This document shows positions 52,031 to 59,813 of a stretch of DNA of 64,000 nucleotides, in pieces. The translations under genes were made by a program, and so were the position numbers. The number at the start of each line of letters is the position of its first letter. Within the stretch, counting starts at the first letter, position 1. The stretch comes from Winogradskyella eximia. Lineage in GTDB: Bacteria; Bacteroidota; Bacteroidia; Flavobacteriales; Flavobacteriaceae. The notes below the pieces were generated by a model that was given only the letters and a program-made list of their open reading frames with translations, made no database searches and was not told the origin of the DNA. The DNA lies in assembly GCF_003386165.1 (NCBI RefSeq), contig NZ_QRDV01000003.1, positions 248,001 to 312,000 on the forward strand, read 5' to 3'.

Positions 52031-52882
52031 ATGAACTTTTTAAAACAAATTTTAGCAGTAGGATTATTATTAGGTGTAACTACAATTAGCGCACAAGAAC
52101 AAGCTTATGTAGCTGCAGAAAGTGGATTATCACTTAGAGATCAACCAGATGTCAGTGGTAAAATGCTGAGTAAATTAGCTTATGGCGAAGCCATTGGAGT
52201 ATTAGAAAAAACGGATAAAAAACTAGTAATTCTTGACGCTGGAGAAAAAGTAAGTGGAGAATGGGTAAAAGTTGAAACCAGAAACCATATTGGTTATGTT
52301 TTTAATGGCTACTTGTCATCAACAAAAATTTCTAAAACCATCCGATTAGATTTAGATAAATTGAATGTTGAAATAAAGAATTTAGCCACTAGTGATTACA
52401 AAAGGCTTCATAACTTAAAACAACAAGATTCAGCAAAAATCAATGTAGATTTAGGTGCATCACCTGAAAGAAAACAAATTGTACTGGTTGATAATGATTA
52501 TAAGCATGTCAGTATTTTTCAACGTTACGAAAACAGCATATCTTTTATGTCGGAAAATGCACAATGTGATTCAAAAAATTGGAAACATTTTGATTCTGAA
52601 TGGAAACCATTAAAAAAAGTAAGATCTAATGCATTTGAAACTTTAGCTTACACAGAAAATGATTGGAAAAAATTCATCAAAACAGCTACAGAAGATTTAA
52701 AAACAGAAGTCATTGATCAATGTGGTGAAGACTGGTTAGATTACTTTAAGAAAATTGAAAACCTAAAAGACCATCCTGTTGGAGTTTCAACAAAACGTGT
52801 ATTTTTAAAAATAATACTCACGGATTTTGAAAACAACATTACTGAAAAGATAATAGAATTTGATATACCGAATGGTTGTTAA
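52031..52882 (+). CDS. Secreted SH3-domain protein, 283 aa
   Basis: Signal peptide (cleaved after TISAQ), then a bacterial SH3 domain at about 22-98 (GLSLRDQPDVSGKMLSKLAYGEAIGVLE ... EWVKVETRNHIGYVFNGYLS) and a C-terminal part of about 180 residues that I do not recognise, with two cysteines (QCDSKNW, DQCGEDW) plus a terminal GC. SH3b domains usually bind peptidoglycan peptides, so a periplasmic role near the cell wall fits. Its neighbours are alpha-2-macroglobulin and, further on, pbpC, both of the envelope. Confidence 0.82.
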   Translation: MNFLKQILAVGLLLGVTTISAQEQAYVAAESGLSLRDQPDVSGKMLSKLAYGEAIGVLEKTDKKLVILDAGEKVSGEWVKVETRNHIGYVFNGYLSSTKISKTIRLDLDKLNVEIKNLATSDYKRLHNLKQQDSAKINVDLGASPERKQIVLVDNDYKHVSIFQRYENSISFMSENAQCDSKNWKHFDSEWKPLKKVRSNAFETLAYTENDWKKFIKTATEDLKTEVIDQCGEDWLDYFKKIENLKDHPVGVSTKRVFLKIILTDFENNITEKIIEFDIPNGC

Positions 52883-52906
52883 AAAATAGATTAAAATTGA
52901 AACTTA

Positions 52907-52971
52907 ATGTCTCCTTGAGCGCAGTTGAAAGATCTTAACCAAAAAGGTTTCGACTGCGCTCAACAAGACAT
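52907..52971. repeat. Hairpin repeat, 16-bp stem
   Basis: TTGAGCGCAGTTGAAA (52915-52930) pairs with TTTCGACTGCGCTCAA (52948-52963) with a single G-T-type mismatch, inside ATGTCT...AGACAT ends. A strong hairpin of the TGAGCGCAGTCGAA type found in many Flavobacteriaceae. There is no T-run, so it is not a classical terminator. Confidence 0.82.
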
Positions 52972-52986
52972 ATTTATTAAATTAAC

Positions 52987-53298
52987 ATGAAAAACTTCAA
53001 ACCATACTACGCTGTAATTTTTACCTCAACACAAAGTCAAGATATAGATGGCTACTCAGAAATGGCTGAAAAAATGGAAAATCTAGCCAAACAACAAACG
53101 GGTTTTATTGGAATAGATTCTGCTAGAGATGATGTTGGTATTACCGTAAGTTATTGGGAAAGTTTAGAAGCTATAAAAAACTGGAAAGCCAATACAGAAC
53201 ATTTATTAGCCCAACAAAAAGGACGTGAACAATGGTACAATTGGTATAACGTAAAGATTTGTAAGGTAGAACGCGAGTATGAATTTAAACTTGATTAA
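52987..53298 (+). CDS. ABM-domain (antibiotic biosynthesis monooxygenase-like) protein
   Basis: 103-residue dimeric alpha+beta barrel-type protein: YYAVIFTSTQSQDIDGYSEM, GFIGIDSARDDVGITVSYWES and WKANTEHLLAQQKGREQWYNWYNVKICKVER match the ABM fold. These small proteins oxidise or bind varied small molecules; no specific substrate can be named. Cytoplasmic. Its stop is 6 nt from the stop of the convergent T9SS protein gene, with no terminator between. Confidence 0.88.
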   Translation: MKNFKPYYAVIFTSTQSQDIDGYSEMAEKMENLAKQQTGFIGIDSARDDVGITVSYWESLEAIKNWKANTEHLLAQQKGREQWYNWYNVKICKVEREYEFKLD

Positions 53299-53304
53299 AT
53301 ACGG

Positions 53305-55608
53305 CTAGTATTTCACCGTAAAATGACCTCTATACTCCATTCCATCTAAAATAATATGATACCAATAGTCTGAAGTTGGTAGCTTTTCCCCATTAAAAGT
53401 CGCATCCCAAGAGGCATCACGATTAATCGCTGAGAATAGTATTTTCCCATAACGATCATAAATATATAATTCGGAATTTGTAAAATATTGAGTGACATTC
53501 AATAAAAAGAAATCATTCTTCCCATCTCCATTCGGTGTTATAAATTTCTGAATGTAAAAATGAAAATAGTCTTGCTCTATAACAGTTCCACAACTAATAG
53601 ATTTAATATAAATGGTATACAAACCACTCTGTTTATTCACAAATAAATTACTGTACTGATAATTTAAGCCGTCTAATGAATATTGATGATCATCTTCATT
53701 AAAAACATTAATAACAATTGAACTTCCATTAGTTTCTATGCTTTCTATTTCAGGTGACTCTATTAACTCCACATTAAAAGTTATAATTTCTGTTAAACAA
53801 TCACCTGTAATTTCAACCTCATAGTCTCCAGCTGTATCGATAGTTAAAGATGCGGTCATTTCGCCTGAAACCCAATTGTAGTTTGGATTATTTATAGTTG
53901 TTGTCGCTTCTAAATCTAAAAATTGATCTTCGCACAAAAACAGAAATTCTTCTCTATATTCTATTGGTTGAGTTCCTAATACTTCCCACTGACAGAGATC
54001 TTCATTAAAAAATGTGGTTTGCCAACATTCTAGGTTTATTGGCTCTATTGGTTGAGAACCTGTAACCTCCCAATCACAATCCGTATCATTAAAAGATGCT
54101 ATTTGCCAACATTCTAAATTTGAAGGTACTGTTGGTTGCGTTCCATTTATATCCCAAGAGCAAGTTGCAGTATTAAATAACGCTGTTTGCCAACATTCTA
54201 AGTCTGTTGGCTCTACTGGTTGTGTACCAGTAACTGACCAACTGCAAGAACTATCATCAAAAGTTGCGGTTTCCCAACACGCTAATCCAGTTGGCATTAG
54301 AGGCTGTGTACCACTAACCTCCCAAGTACAGGTTAGATTGTTAAATATGGCTATTTCCCAACATTCAACTGTTGGTTGCGTTGGTTGATTTCCTGAGATT
54401 ACCCAAGCACATGTTGCACTATCGAAAGTTACCGTTTCCCAACATTCTAAATTTGAAGGAGCCGTTGGTTGAGTTCCGCTAATGTCCCAAGAACAAGTTG
54501 CGTTATTAAATACCGTTACTTCCCAGCATTCTAAACCTGTAGGCTCTTCTGGTTGTGTGCCAGTAACAGACCAACTACAAGAACTATCATTAAAGGTTGC
54601 AGTTTCCCAACATGCAGTTGTTGGAGCTGGTGGAGCTTGATTTACAATAATTTCGTAAACATCTGAAAATGTGATGCAATCTGCATTATTCAAATTTGCT
54701 GCATATTCAGCAACCTTAGCTCTAAAATATGTGGTTGATATAATCCCAGAAATTCCGATAGACGCATTTGTTTCTCCAGATAAATCTGTCCAAGTCACAT
54801 TATCTGTACTTGTTTGCCATTGGTAAAAATGATTGTTAAATACTGTATTATCTGGCATTGCAGTAATAGTTTCAGAATATGGTGTTTGTGTGCTACATAA
54901 AGTTATAGAACTATTACTAGTACCATCATTGATATCAATAGAATCACCACAACTTTTAAATACAATATCGTCTATGGCTAAATCATTTCCACAACCACCA
55001 GATGCATTGTTTATCATTTTCAGAATAATGGATGTTTGGCCAACCGTAGATTGAAACACTAGCGCATACTGATTCCAGTCTGATGCTGTTGTTCCAAAAA
55101 TATTTCCCGTTGTACCGGACGCTAAAAGCGTTGTGTCTGTATTATCCCATATTTCGAAACTTACATTTACCGGAATGGCTCCTGCGCCACAAAATCCATT
55201 TGGAGGAGTTAAATTGATGAGCCATGAAGAAAACTCATAAGTGGTGTTTTCACAAAGTCCATTAATAGTCGTTTTATAAAACTCACCAGCAGCAAAATTA
55301 GAATTTACAATAAGCATTCTACCATTTGTATCACTCGGTGTATGATCGTTTATACTAAACCAATCAAAATAATTAGAAGTACTAGAAACCGTATAAAATC
55401 CGTCGTTAGGATCTTGATTATTTGCGTAAGTATAAGTTGTTGTACCAGCAGGTAATGAGGTGTTTTGTGTACCAACACCAAAAGTTTCTGTAAAAATGGG
55501 ATCTCCTGAATTTCCTTGACAAAAACCTAATTGCGCATGCATCTCTTTCGAAAGAAAAGAAATACAGAAAATTATGAGTACTTTAAGATCTAAGATAGAG
55601 TTTCGCAC
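53305..55608 (-). CDS. T9SS-exported protein with CHU_C domain and eight-fold CW repeats
   Basis: Large secreted protein (about 767 residues). No ATG opens the frame sensibly; I use the GTG before RNSILDLKVLIIFC, which gives a signal peptide ending MHAQ. A frame extending to 55665 would begin at a TTG. Residues about 30-230 look like a jelly-roll/carbohydrate-binding-like domain (FTETFGVGTQNTSLPAGTTT). Then come an Ig-like domain and eight tandem ~27-residue repeats of the pattern CW-E/Q-x4-F-N-x3-C-x-W-x3-G-x-QP. A gliding-motility C-terminal (CHU_C, type-B sorting) domain follows, FITPNGDGKNDFF to RGHFTVKY. It is expected on the cell surface or secreted. Confidence 0.88.
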   Translation of the reverse strand: MRNSILDLKVLIIFCISFLSKEMHAQLGFCQGNSGDPIFTETFGVGTQNTSLPAGTTTYTYANNQDPNDGFYTVSSTSNYFDWFSINDHTPSDTNGRMLIVNSNFAAGEFYKTTINGLCENTTYEFSSWLINLTPPNGFCGAGAIPVNVSFEIWDNTDTTLLASGTTGNIFGTTASDWNQYALVFQSTVGQTSIILKMINNASGGCGNDLAIDDIVFKSCGDSIDINDGTSNSSITLCSTQTPYSETITAMPDNTVFNNHFYQWQTSTDNVTWTDLSGETNASIGISGIISTTYFRAKVAEYAANLNNADCITFSDVYEIIVNQAPPAPTTACWETATFNDSSCSWSVTGTQPEEPTGLECWEVTVFNNATCSWDISGTQPTAPSNLECWETVTFDSATCAWVISGNQPTQPTVECWEIAIFNNLTCTWEVSGTQPLMPTGLACWETATFDDSSCSWSVTGTQPVEPTDLECWQTALFNTATCSWDINGTQPTVPSNLECWQIASFNDTDCDWEVTGSQPIEPINLECWQTTFFNEDLCQWEVLGTQPIEYREEFLFLCEDQFLDLEATTTINNPNYNWVSGEMTASLTIDTAGDYEVEITGDCLTEIITFNVELIESPEIESIETNGSSIVINVFNEDDHQYSLDGLNYQYSNLFVNKQSGLYTIYIKSISCGTVIEQDYFHFYIQKFITPNGDGKNDFFLLNVTQYFTNSELYIYDRYGKILFSAINRDASWDATFNGEKLPTSDYWYHIILDGMEYRGHFTVKY
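53960..54612 (-). repeat. Eight tandem ~81-nt coding repeats
   Basis: Protein-level tandem repeats within the T9SS-exported gene, each holding CW and a second Cys before a Trp. Repeats 1 and 5 differ at only a few positions, and 2 resembles 6, pointing to a second-order duplication of a four-repeat block. Confidence 0.85.
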
Positions 55609-55623
55609 GTTTAAATATATAGA

Positions 55624-55631
55624 TAACTTTG
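55624..55631 (+). promoter_or_regulatory. Candidate -7 box of pbpC
   Basis: TAACTTTG matches TAnnTTTG; transcription would start about 50 nt before the pbpC ATG. No TTG at the expected -33 distance. Confidence 0.5.
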
Positions 55632-55686
55632 TGTAATAAAACTTACTTTTCCATAAAAAGAACAAATAACATCCTTTGTATAGTCT

Positions 55687-58038
55687 ATGTATAGGTTAAT
55701 TAAATATTTAAAACGACATAAGATAAAATCTTTAGTGATTTTTATCTTAGTTATCGCTTATTATTTCTGTTTGCCTAAGCAATTATTTAAGGATCCAACC
55801 GCTACAGTCATCACTAGTAATTCTAATGAACTACTAGGAGCTCTTATTGCAGATGATGGCCAATGGAGGTTTCCTGTAAGCGATAGTGTGCCAGATAAAT
55901 TTAAAACTTGTATTCTTCAATTTGAAGATGAATATTACTACAAGCATCCTGGATTTAATCCGGTTTCCATCTTTAAAGCCTTAAAAGGCAATATAAGTTC
56001 TGGTTCTGTAAAACGAGGAGGTAGTACCATTACACAACAAGTGATTCGTTTATCTCGAAAAGGACAATCCCGTAGTTATTTAGAAAAAATAAAAGAACTG
56101 GTTTTAGCAACACGCTTAGAGTTTAGACTATCCAAAGATGAGATCCTTAATTTGTATACTAGTTATGCTCCTTTCGGAGGAAATGTTGTCGGGATTGATG
56201 CTGCGTCATGGAGGTATTACAATAGAAATGCTTTTGATCTATCTTGGGCAGAAAGTGCCACTTTAGCCGTTTTACCAAATGCTCCTAGTTTAATTTATCC
56301 TGGAAAAAATCAAAAAAGATTGTTAGATAAGCGGAATCGTTTATTAAAAAAATTATATAATAATGGTACTATTGACCAACTGACTTATGAGCTTTCAATT
56401 ACCGAAGGCTTACCACAAAAACCCTATCCATTACCACAAATCGCTCCGCATTTACTCCAAAAAGTTGCGCTAAAACATAAAGGGCAGCGCATAAAAACAA
56501 CAGTTAAATCTTCGCTACAACAACAGACTAATAGTATTGTAAAACAACATTACAATAGATTGAAACAAAATGAAATTTACAATATTTCTGTTTTAGTTTT
56601 AGATGTTAATACTAGAGAAGTTTTAACGTATGTAGGCAATTCACCAACAGATAATGCGCATCAAAAAAGCGTAGATATTATTGATAAACCCAGAAGTACA
56701 GGTAGTATTTTAAAACCATTTTTATATGCCGCCATGTTAGATGCTGGCGATTTATTACCCAATACATTAGTAGCAGATGTACCAACACAATTTGGAAGTT
56801 ATCAACCTGAAAATTATAACCAAACATACGATGGAGCAGTATTTGCAAATGAAGCTTTATCGCGTTCTTTAAATGTACCAACTGTTAGGATGCTTCAAGA
56901 ATTTGGGCTAGATCGTTTTTACCATTATTTGAAACAATTACAGCTTAAAGATTTAAAATATAATGCGAATCATTACGGTTTATCATTAGTGCTTGGAGGT
57001 GCAGAAAGTAATCTTTGGGACTTATGTAAAAGTTATGCAGCTATGTCTTCAACTTTAAATCATTTTAATGCCAATTCTAGTCAGTATTTCTCGAATGAAT
57101 TTTGTCAACCTATTTACAATTCGCAACAAACCATTGACTTCGGAACTTTATCTAATGAAAAAGAAGTTTTTGATGCGGCTTCAATCTTTCTCACTTTTGA
57201 AAGCATGAAGCAAGTCAACCGACCAGAAAGTGATGAAAGCTGGGAATATTACGATTCTTCGCAAGAAATAGCTTGGAAAACAGGAACTAGTTTTGGCTTT
57301 AGAGATGCTTGGGCAATCGGCACAACCAAAGATTATGTTGTTGGCGTTTGGGTTGGTAATGCAGATGGAGAAGGACGACCAGGTTTAGTTGGTGTGCAAA
57401 CGGCTGCACCTATTTTATTTGATGTTTTTGATGTATTACCAAAAAATGATTGGTTCGCTCAACCTTATGATGAAATGTTAGAGGTGACTATTTGCAAAAA
57501 AAGTGGCTACAGAGCTTCTTCAATTTGTGATGATACAGAAATGCGATACATACAAACCAGTGGCCAAAAAACTGAGCCTTGTCCGTTTCATAAATTGGTT
57601 CATTTGGATGTTTCAGAAATGTATCAAGTAAACTCATCTTGCGAAGCCGTTTCAAACATTAAAAACAAATCATGGTTTATACTGCCGCCCTTACAAGCCT
57701 ATTACTTTAAAACGAAAAATCCGTTTTACAAACCATTACCTCCATATAGAAATGATTGCCTGGAATCTACTGGCATCTCAATGGAATTTATCTACCCTAA
57801 TCAACAAACCACTATTTTCTTACCCAAAGATTTTGATGGTAATACCAACGATTTAATACTTAAAGTAGCACACTCTAAACCCGAATTAGAGATTCATTGG
57901 TATATTGATAGTGAATATATTGGTAGCACAAAAGACATACATGATATGGCTGTTTTGCCAACATCTGGAGACCATATTATTACGGTTATGGATGAACTTG
58001 GAAACGAACTGAAACATAAAATTACGATTTCAGATTAA
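55687..58038 (+). CDS. pbpC: Penicillin-binding protein 1C
   Basis: 783-residue bifunctional class A peptidoglycan synthase. An N-terminal membrane helix (about 14-28) is followed by the glycosyltransferase 51 domain with Glu80 in FEDEYYYKHPGF and RGGSTITQQ. The transpeptidase domain has Ser340-I-L-Lys343 (STGSILKP), Ser394-Leu-Asn396 and Lys531-Thr-Gly533 (WKTGTSFGFRDAW). The C-terminal ~150 residues are the PBP1C-specific domain with several cysteines. All catalytic motifs are intact. PBP1C is genomically linked to alpha-2-macroglobulin lipoproteins, as here, and is thought to repair peptidoglycan after a protease attack breaches the envelope. Confidence 0.96.
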   Translation: MYRLIKYLKRHKIKSLVIFILVIAYYFCLPKQLFKDPTATVITSNSNELLGALIADDGQWRFPVSDSVPDKFKTCILQFEDEYYYKHPGFNPVSIFKALKGNISSGSVKRGGSTITQQVIRLSRKGQSRSYLEKIKELVLATRLEFRLSKDEILNLYTSYAPFGGNVVGIDAASWRYYNRNAFDLSWAESATLAVLPNAPSLIYPGKNQKRLLDKRNRLLKKLYNNGTIDQLTYELSITEGLPQKPYPLPQIAPHLLQKVALKHKGQRIKTTVKSSLQQQTNSIVKQHYNRLKQNEIYNISVLVLDVNTREVLTYVGNSPTDNAHQKSVDIIDKPRSTGSILKPFLYAAMLDAGDLLPNTLVADVPTQFGSYQPENYNQTYDGAVFANEALSRSLNVPTVRMLQEFGLDRFYHYLKQLQLKDLKYNANHYGLSLVLGGAESNLWDLCKSYAAMSSTLNHFNANSSQYFSNEFCQPIYNSQQTIDFGTLSNEKEVFDAASIFLTFESMKQVNRPESDESWEYYDSSQEIAWKTGTSFGFRDAWAIGTTKDYVVGVWVGNADGEGRPGLVGVQTAAPILFDVFDVLPKNDWFAQPYDEMLEVTICKKSGYRASSICDDTEMRYIQTSGQKTEPCPFHKLVHLDVSEMYQVNSSCEAVSNIKNKSWFILPPLQAYYFKTKNPFYKPLPPYRNDCLESTGISMEFIYPNQQTTIFLPKDFDGNTNDLILKVAHSKPELEIHWYIDSEYIGSTKDIHDMAVLPTSGDHIITVMDELGNELKHKITISD

Positions 58039-58091
58039 TACCATTCAAGTGCAAATCGCTATGTTTGCAGAAATAAATCAACTTATTAATT

Positions 58092-58529
58092 ATGGAAATT
58101 GTTCAGTTTATACATTCAAAATGGGCCTATCTTGTTTTATTAGTCCTAGTTCTTGCCACTTTTAATGCGCTTATTAAATTTTTTGGAGACAAAGAGTTTG
58201 ATGCTAAAGATTTCAGAATCTCTTTATTTGCATTGATAACAATGCATATTCAATTATTAATTGGTATTGTATTATTCTTTATGAAAGATTATTTCTCAAC
58301 GATTGAACAAATCGGAGGAATGGGAGAACTTATGGCAAATAAAGCTTTAAGAAATCTTGTTGTAGAGCATCCACTGACGATGATAATTGCTGTTGCCTTA
58401 GTAACTATTGGATATTCTAAACATAAAAAGAAATTAACGTCTAAGCCAAAATTTAAGCTTTTAGCTATTTTTTACACATTGGCCCTAGTTTTAGTTTTAG
58501 CTAAAATTCCTTGGAATCTTTGGTTTTAA
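58092..58529 (+). CDS. Small four-helix membrane protein
   Basis: 145 residues with four hydrophobic segments (about 10-27, 44-64, 96-110 and 122-141) and conserved-looking histidines at the ends of helices (His8, His52, His92). Proteins of this type in Flavobacteriaceae are sometimes called cytochrome B; the histidines could be haem ligands, but spacing does not prove it. It begins 53 nt after pbpC without terminator and may be cotranscribed. Function unknown. Confidence 0.75.
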   Translation: MEIVQFIHSKWAYLVLLVLVLATFNALIKFFGDKEFDAKDFRISLFALITMHIQLLIGIVLFFMKDYFSTIEQIGGMGELMANKALRNLVVEHPLTMIIAVALVTIGYSKHKKKLTSKPKFKLLAIFYTLALVLVLAKIPWNLWF

Positions 58530-58546
58530 ACATAACACTCTATTGC

Positions 58547-58586
58547 ATAAAAAAGCGTTCAGAAAAATTCTAAACGCTTTTTTTAT
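58547..58586. terminator. Bidirectional terminator
   Basis: AAAAAAGCGTT-C-AGAA, loop of three, TTCT-A-AACGCTTTTTT: a stem with one internal mismatch flanked by A- and T-runs. It serves both the small membrane protein gene and the convergent endonuclease-fold gene. Confidence 0.85.
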
Positions 58587-58620
58587 ATTTAAAAACAGAA
58601 ATTTATTATTGGTCTGTCTC

Positions 58621-59676
58621 TTATTTTATTTCTCTTATTAAATAAATATAAGCAGGAAAGTGATCGCTATAACCACCAGAAAGACCAGCGTTAACCATTC
58701 TTAAAGGATAACCTTTATAACGCCCTTCTTTATTAGTTAAATACGATTTATTAAAAATACCAGCTTTATAAAAGCGAAATGAAGAATAATCCTTTTCTAA
58801 AAATGGTTGGCTTATTAAAATCATATCAAATAAACTCCAAGCATCTCTATAACCTGTTGTTCCCAAACCTTTTTTCTTAAATAAGTCTTCATAAGGATTA
58901 TAAATACCCTTCAACTTAACTTTTTCTTTATTCCCCTCTGCCTTGATGGCCTTTTTCATACTATCATTTGTAGGGTTATCATTAAAATCACCCATAGTAA
59001 GAATTTTAGCATATGGATCTATAGATTGTAATGAATCTATAATACGTTTATTTAACTCACCAGCAGCAACACGCTTAAATCTACTTCTTGCTTCACCACC
59101 ACTTCTAGACGGCCAGTGATTAACAATTATATGTATTAAATCTCCTTCTAATTCTCCACTAACCAATAACTGGTCTCTTGTATATACGCGTTCTCTAGTT
59201 GAATCATCATAAATAAGCAATTCATGAGAGCTTGTTTCTATAGGTCTAAAAAGTGATTTTTGATACAATAAAGCAACATCAATTCCTCTTTTATCTGGAG
59301 AATCAAAATGAATGATGCCATAATCTTTGTCCAATAATTGAGGATCATTAACTAAATCAACTAAGACCTGTCTGTTTTCAACCTCAGAAACTCCAATAAT
59401 GGCTGGTGTGTTTTTTGTGTCTTCATGACCAATATCAGCAACCACCTTTGCCATATTTTGAATCTTTTTAACATAAGCCTTTGCTCTCAATGCTTGATTC
59501 AACTCCATTATAGGACTTGCCTCATCAAACTTAGTCGTGTCATTAATAGTATCAAATAAATTTTCTAAATTATAGAAGGCAACAGTATGTATTTTATACT
59601 TTTTCTTTTCTTGTGCATTTATCGTTACAAATGCGCAAAGAAGCATTACTGTTAAAGTGAGTTTTAAATTTTTCAT
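58621..59676 (-). CDS. Secreted endonuclease/exonuclease/phosphatase family protein
   Basis: 351 residues with a signal peptide (cleaved after TINAQ). The EEP metal-phosphoesterase motifs are in place: FYNLENLFD, GVSEVENRQ with the metal-binding Glu, IVNHWPSRSGG with the His, MGDFNDNPT with the Asp-Asn pair, and a C-terminal SDHFP with the final catalytic His. It could cleave DNA, RNA or phospho-lipids outside the cytoplasm. It is divergent from a TonB-dependent receptor/DUF5689 pair. Such clusters, as I recall, are common in Flavobacteriaceae and may serve nucleic acid or phosphate scavenging (inference). Confidence 0.93.
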   Translation of the reverse strand: MKNLKLTLTVMLLCAFVTINAQEKKKYKIHTVAFYNLENLFDTINDTTKFDEASPIMELNQALRAKAYVKKIQNMAKVVADIGHEDTKNTPAIIGVSEVENRQVLVDLVNDPQLLDKDYGIIHFDSPDKRGIDVALLYQKSLFRPIETSSHELLIYDDSTRERVYTRDQLLVSGELEGDLIHIIVNHWPSRSGGEARSRFKRVAAGELNKRIIDSLQSIDPYAKILTMGDFNDNPTNDSMKKAIKAEGNKEKVKLKGIYNPYEDLFKKKGLGTTGYRDAWSLFDMILISQPFLEKDYSSFRFYKAGIFNKSYLTNKEGRYKGYPLRMVNAGLSGGYSDHFPAYIYLIREIK

Positions 59677-59749
59677 TTAGTATATGTTATGTTAACATTA
59701 TTTACTTTACAAATCTTGAGCCAAAAGTATATATTTATTATAAATAATG

Positions 59750-59757
59750 TAAATTTG
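59750..59757 (+). promoter_or_regulatory. Candidate -7 box of the TonB-dependent receptor operon
   Basis: TAAATTTG matches TAnnTTTG with about 57 nt to the ATG. The -33 region has no TTG at the right distance. Confidence 0.5.
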
Positions 59758-59813
59758 CAAGCCTTAAATAACTATTATTTAATCTACAAAGATTATTAAC
59801 TTTAAAATTAAGT

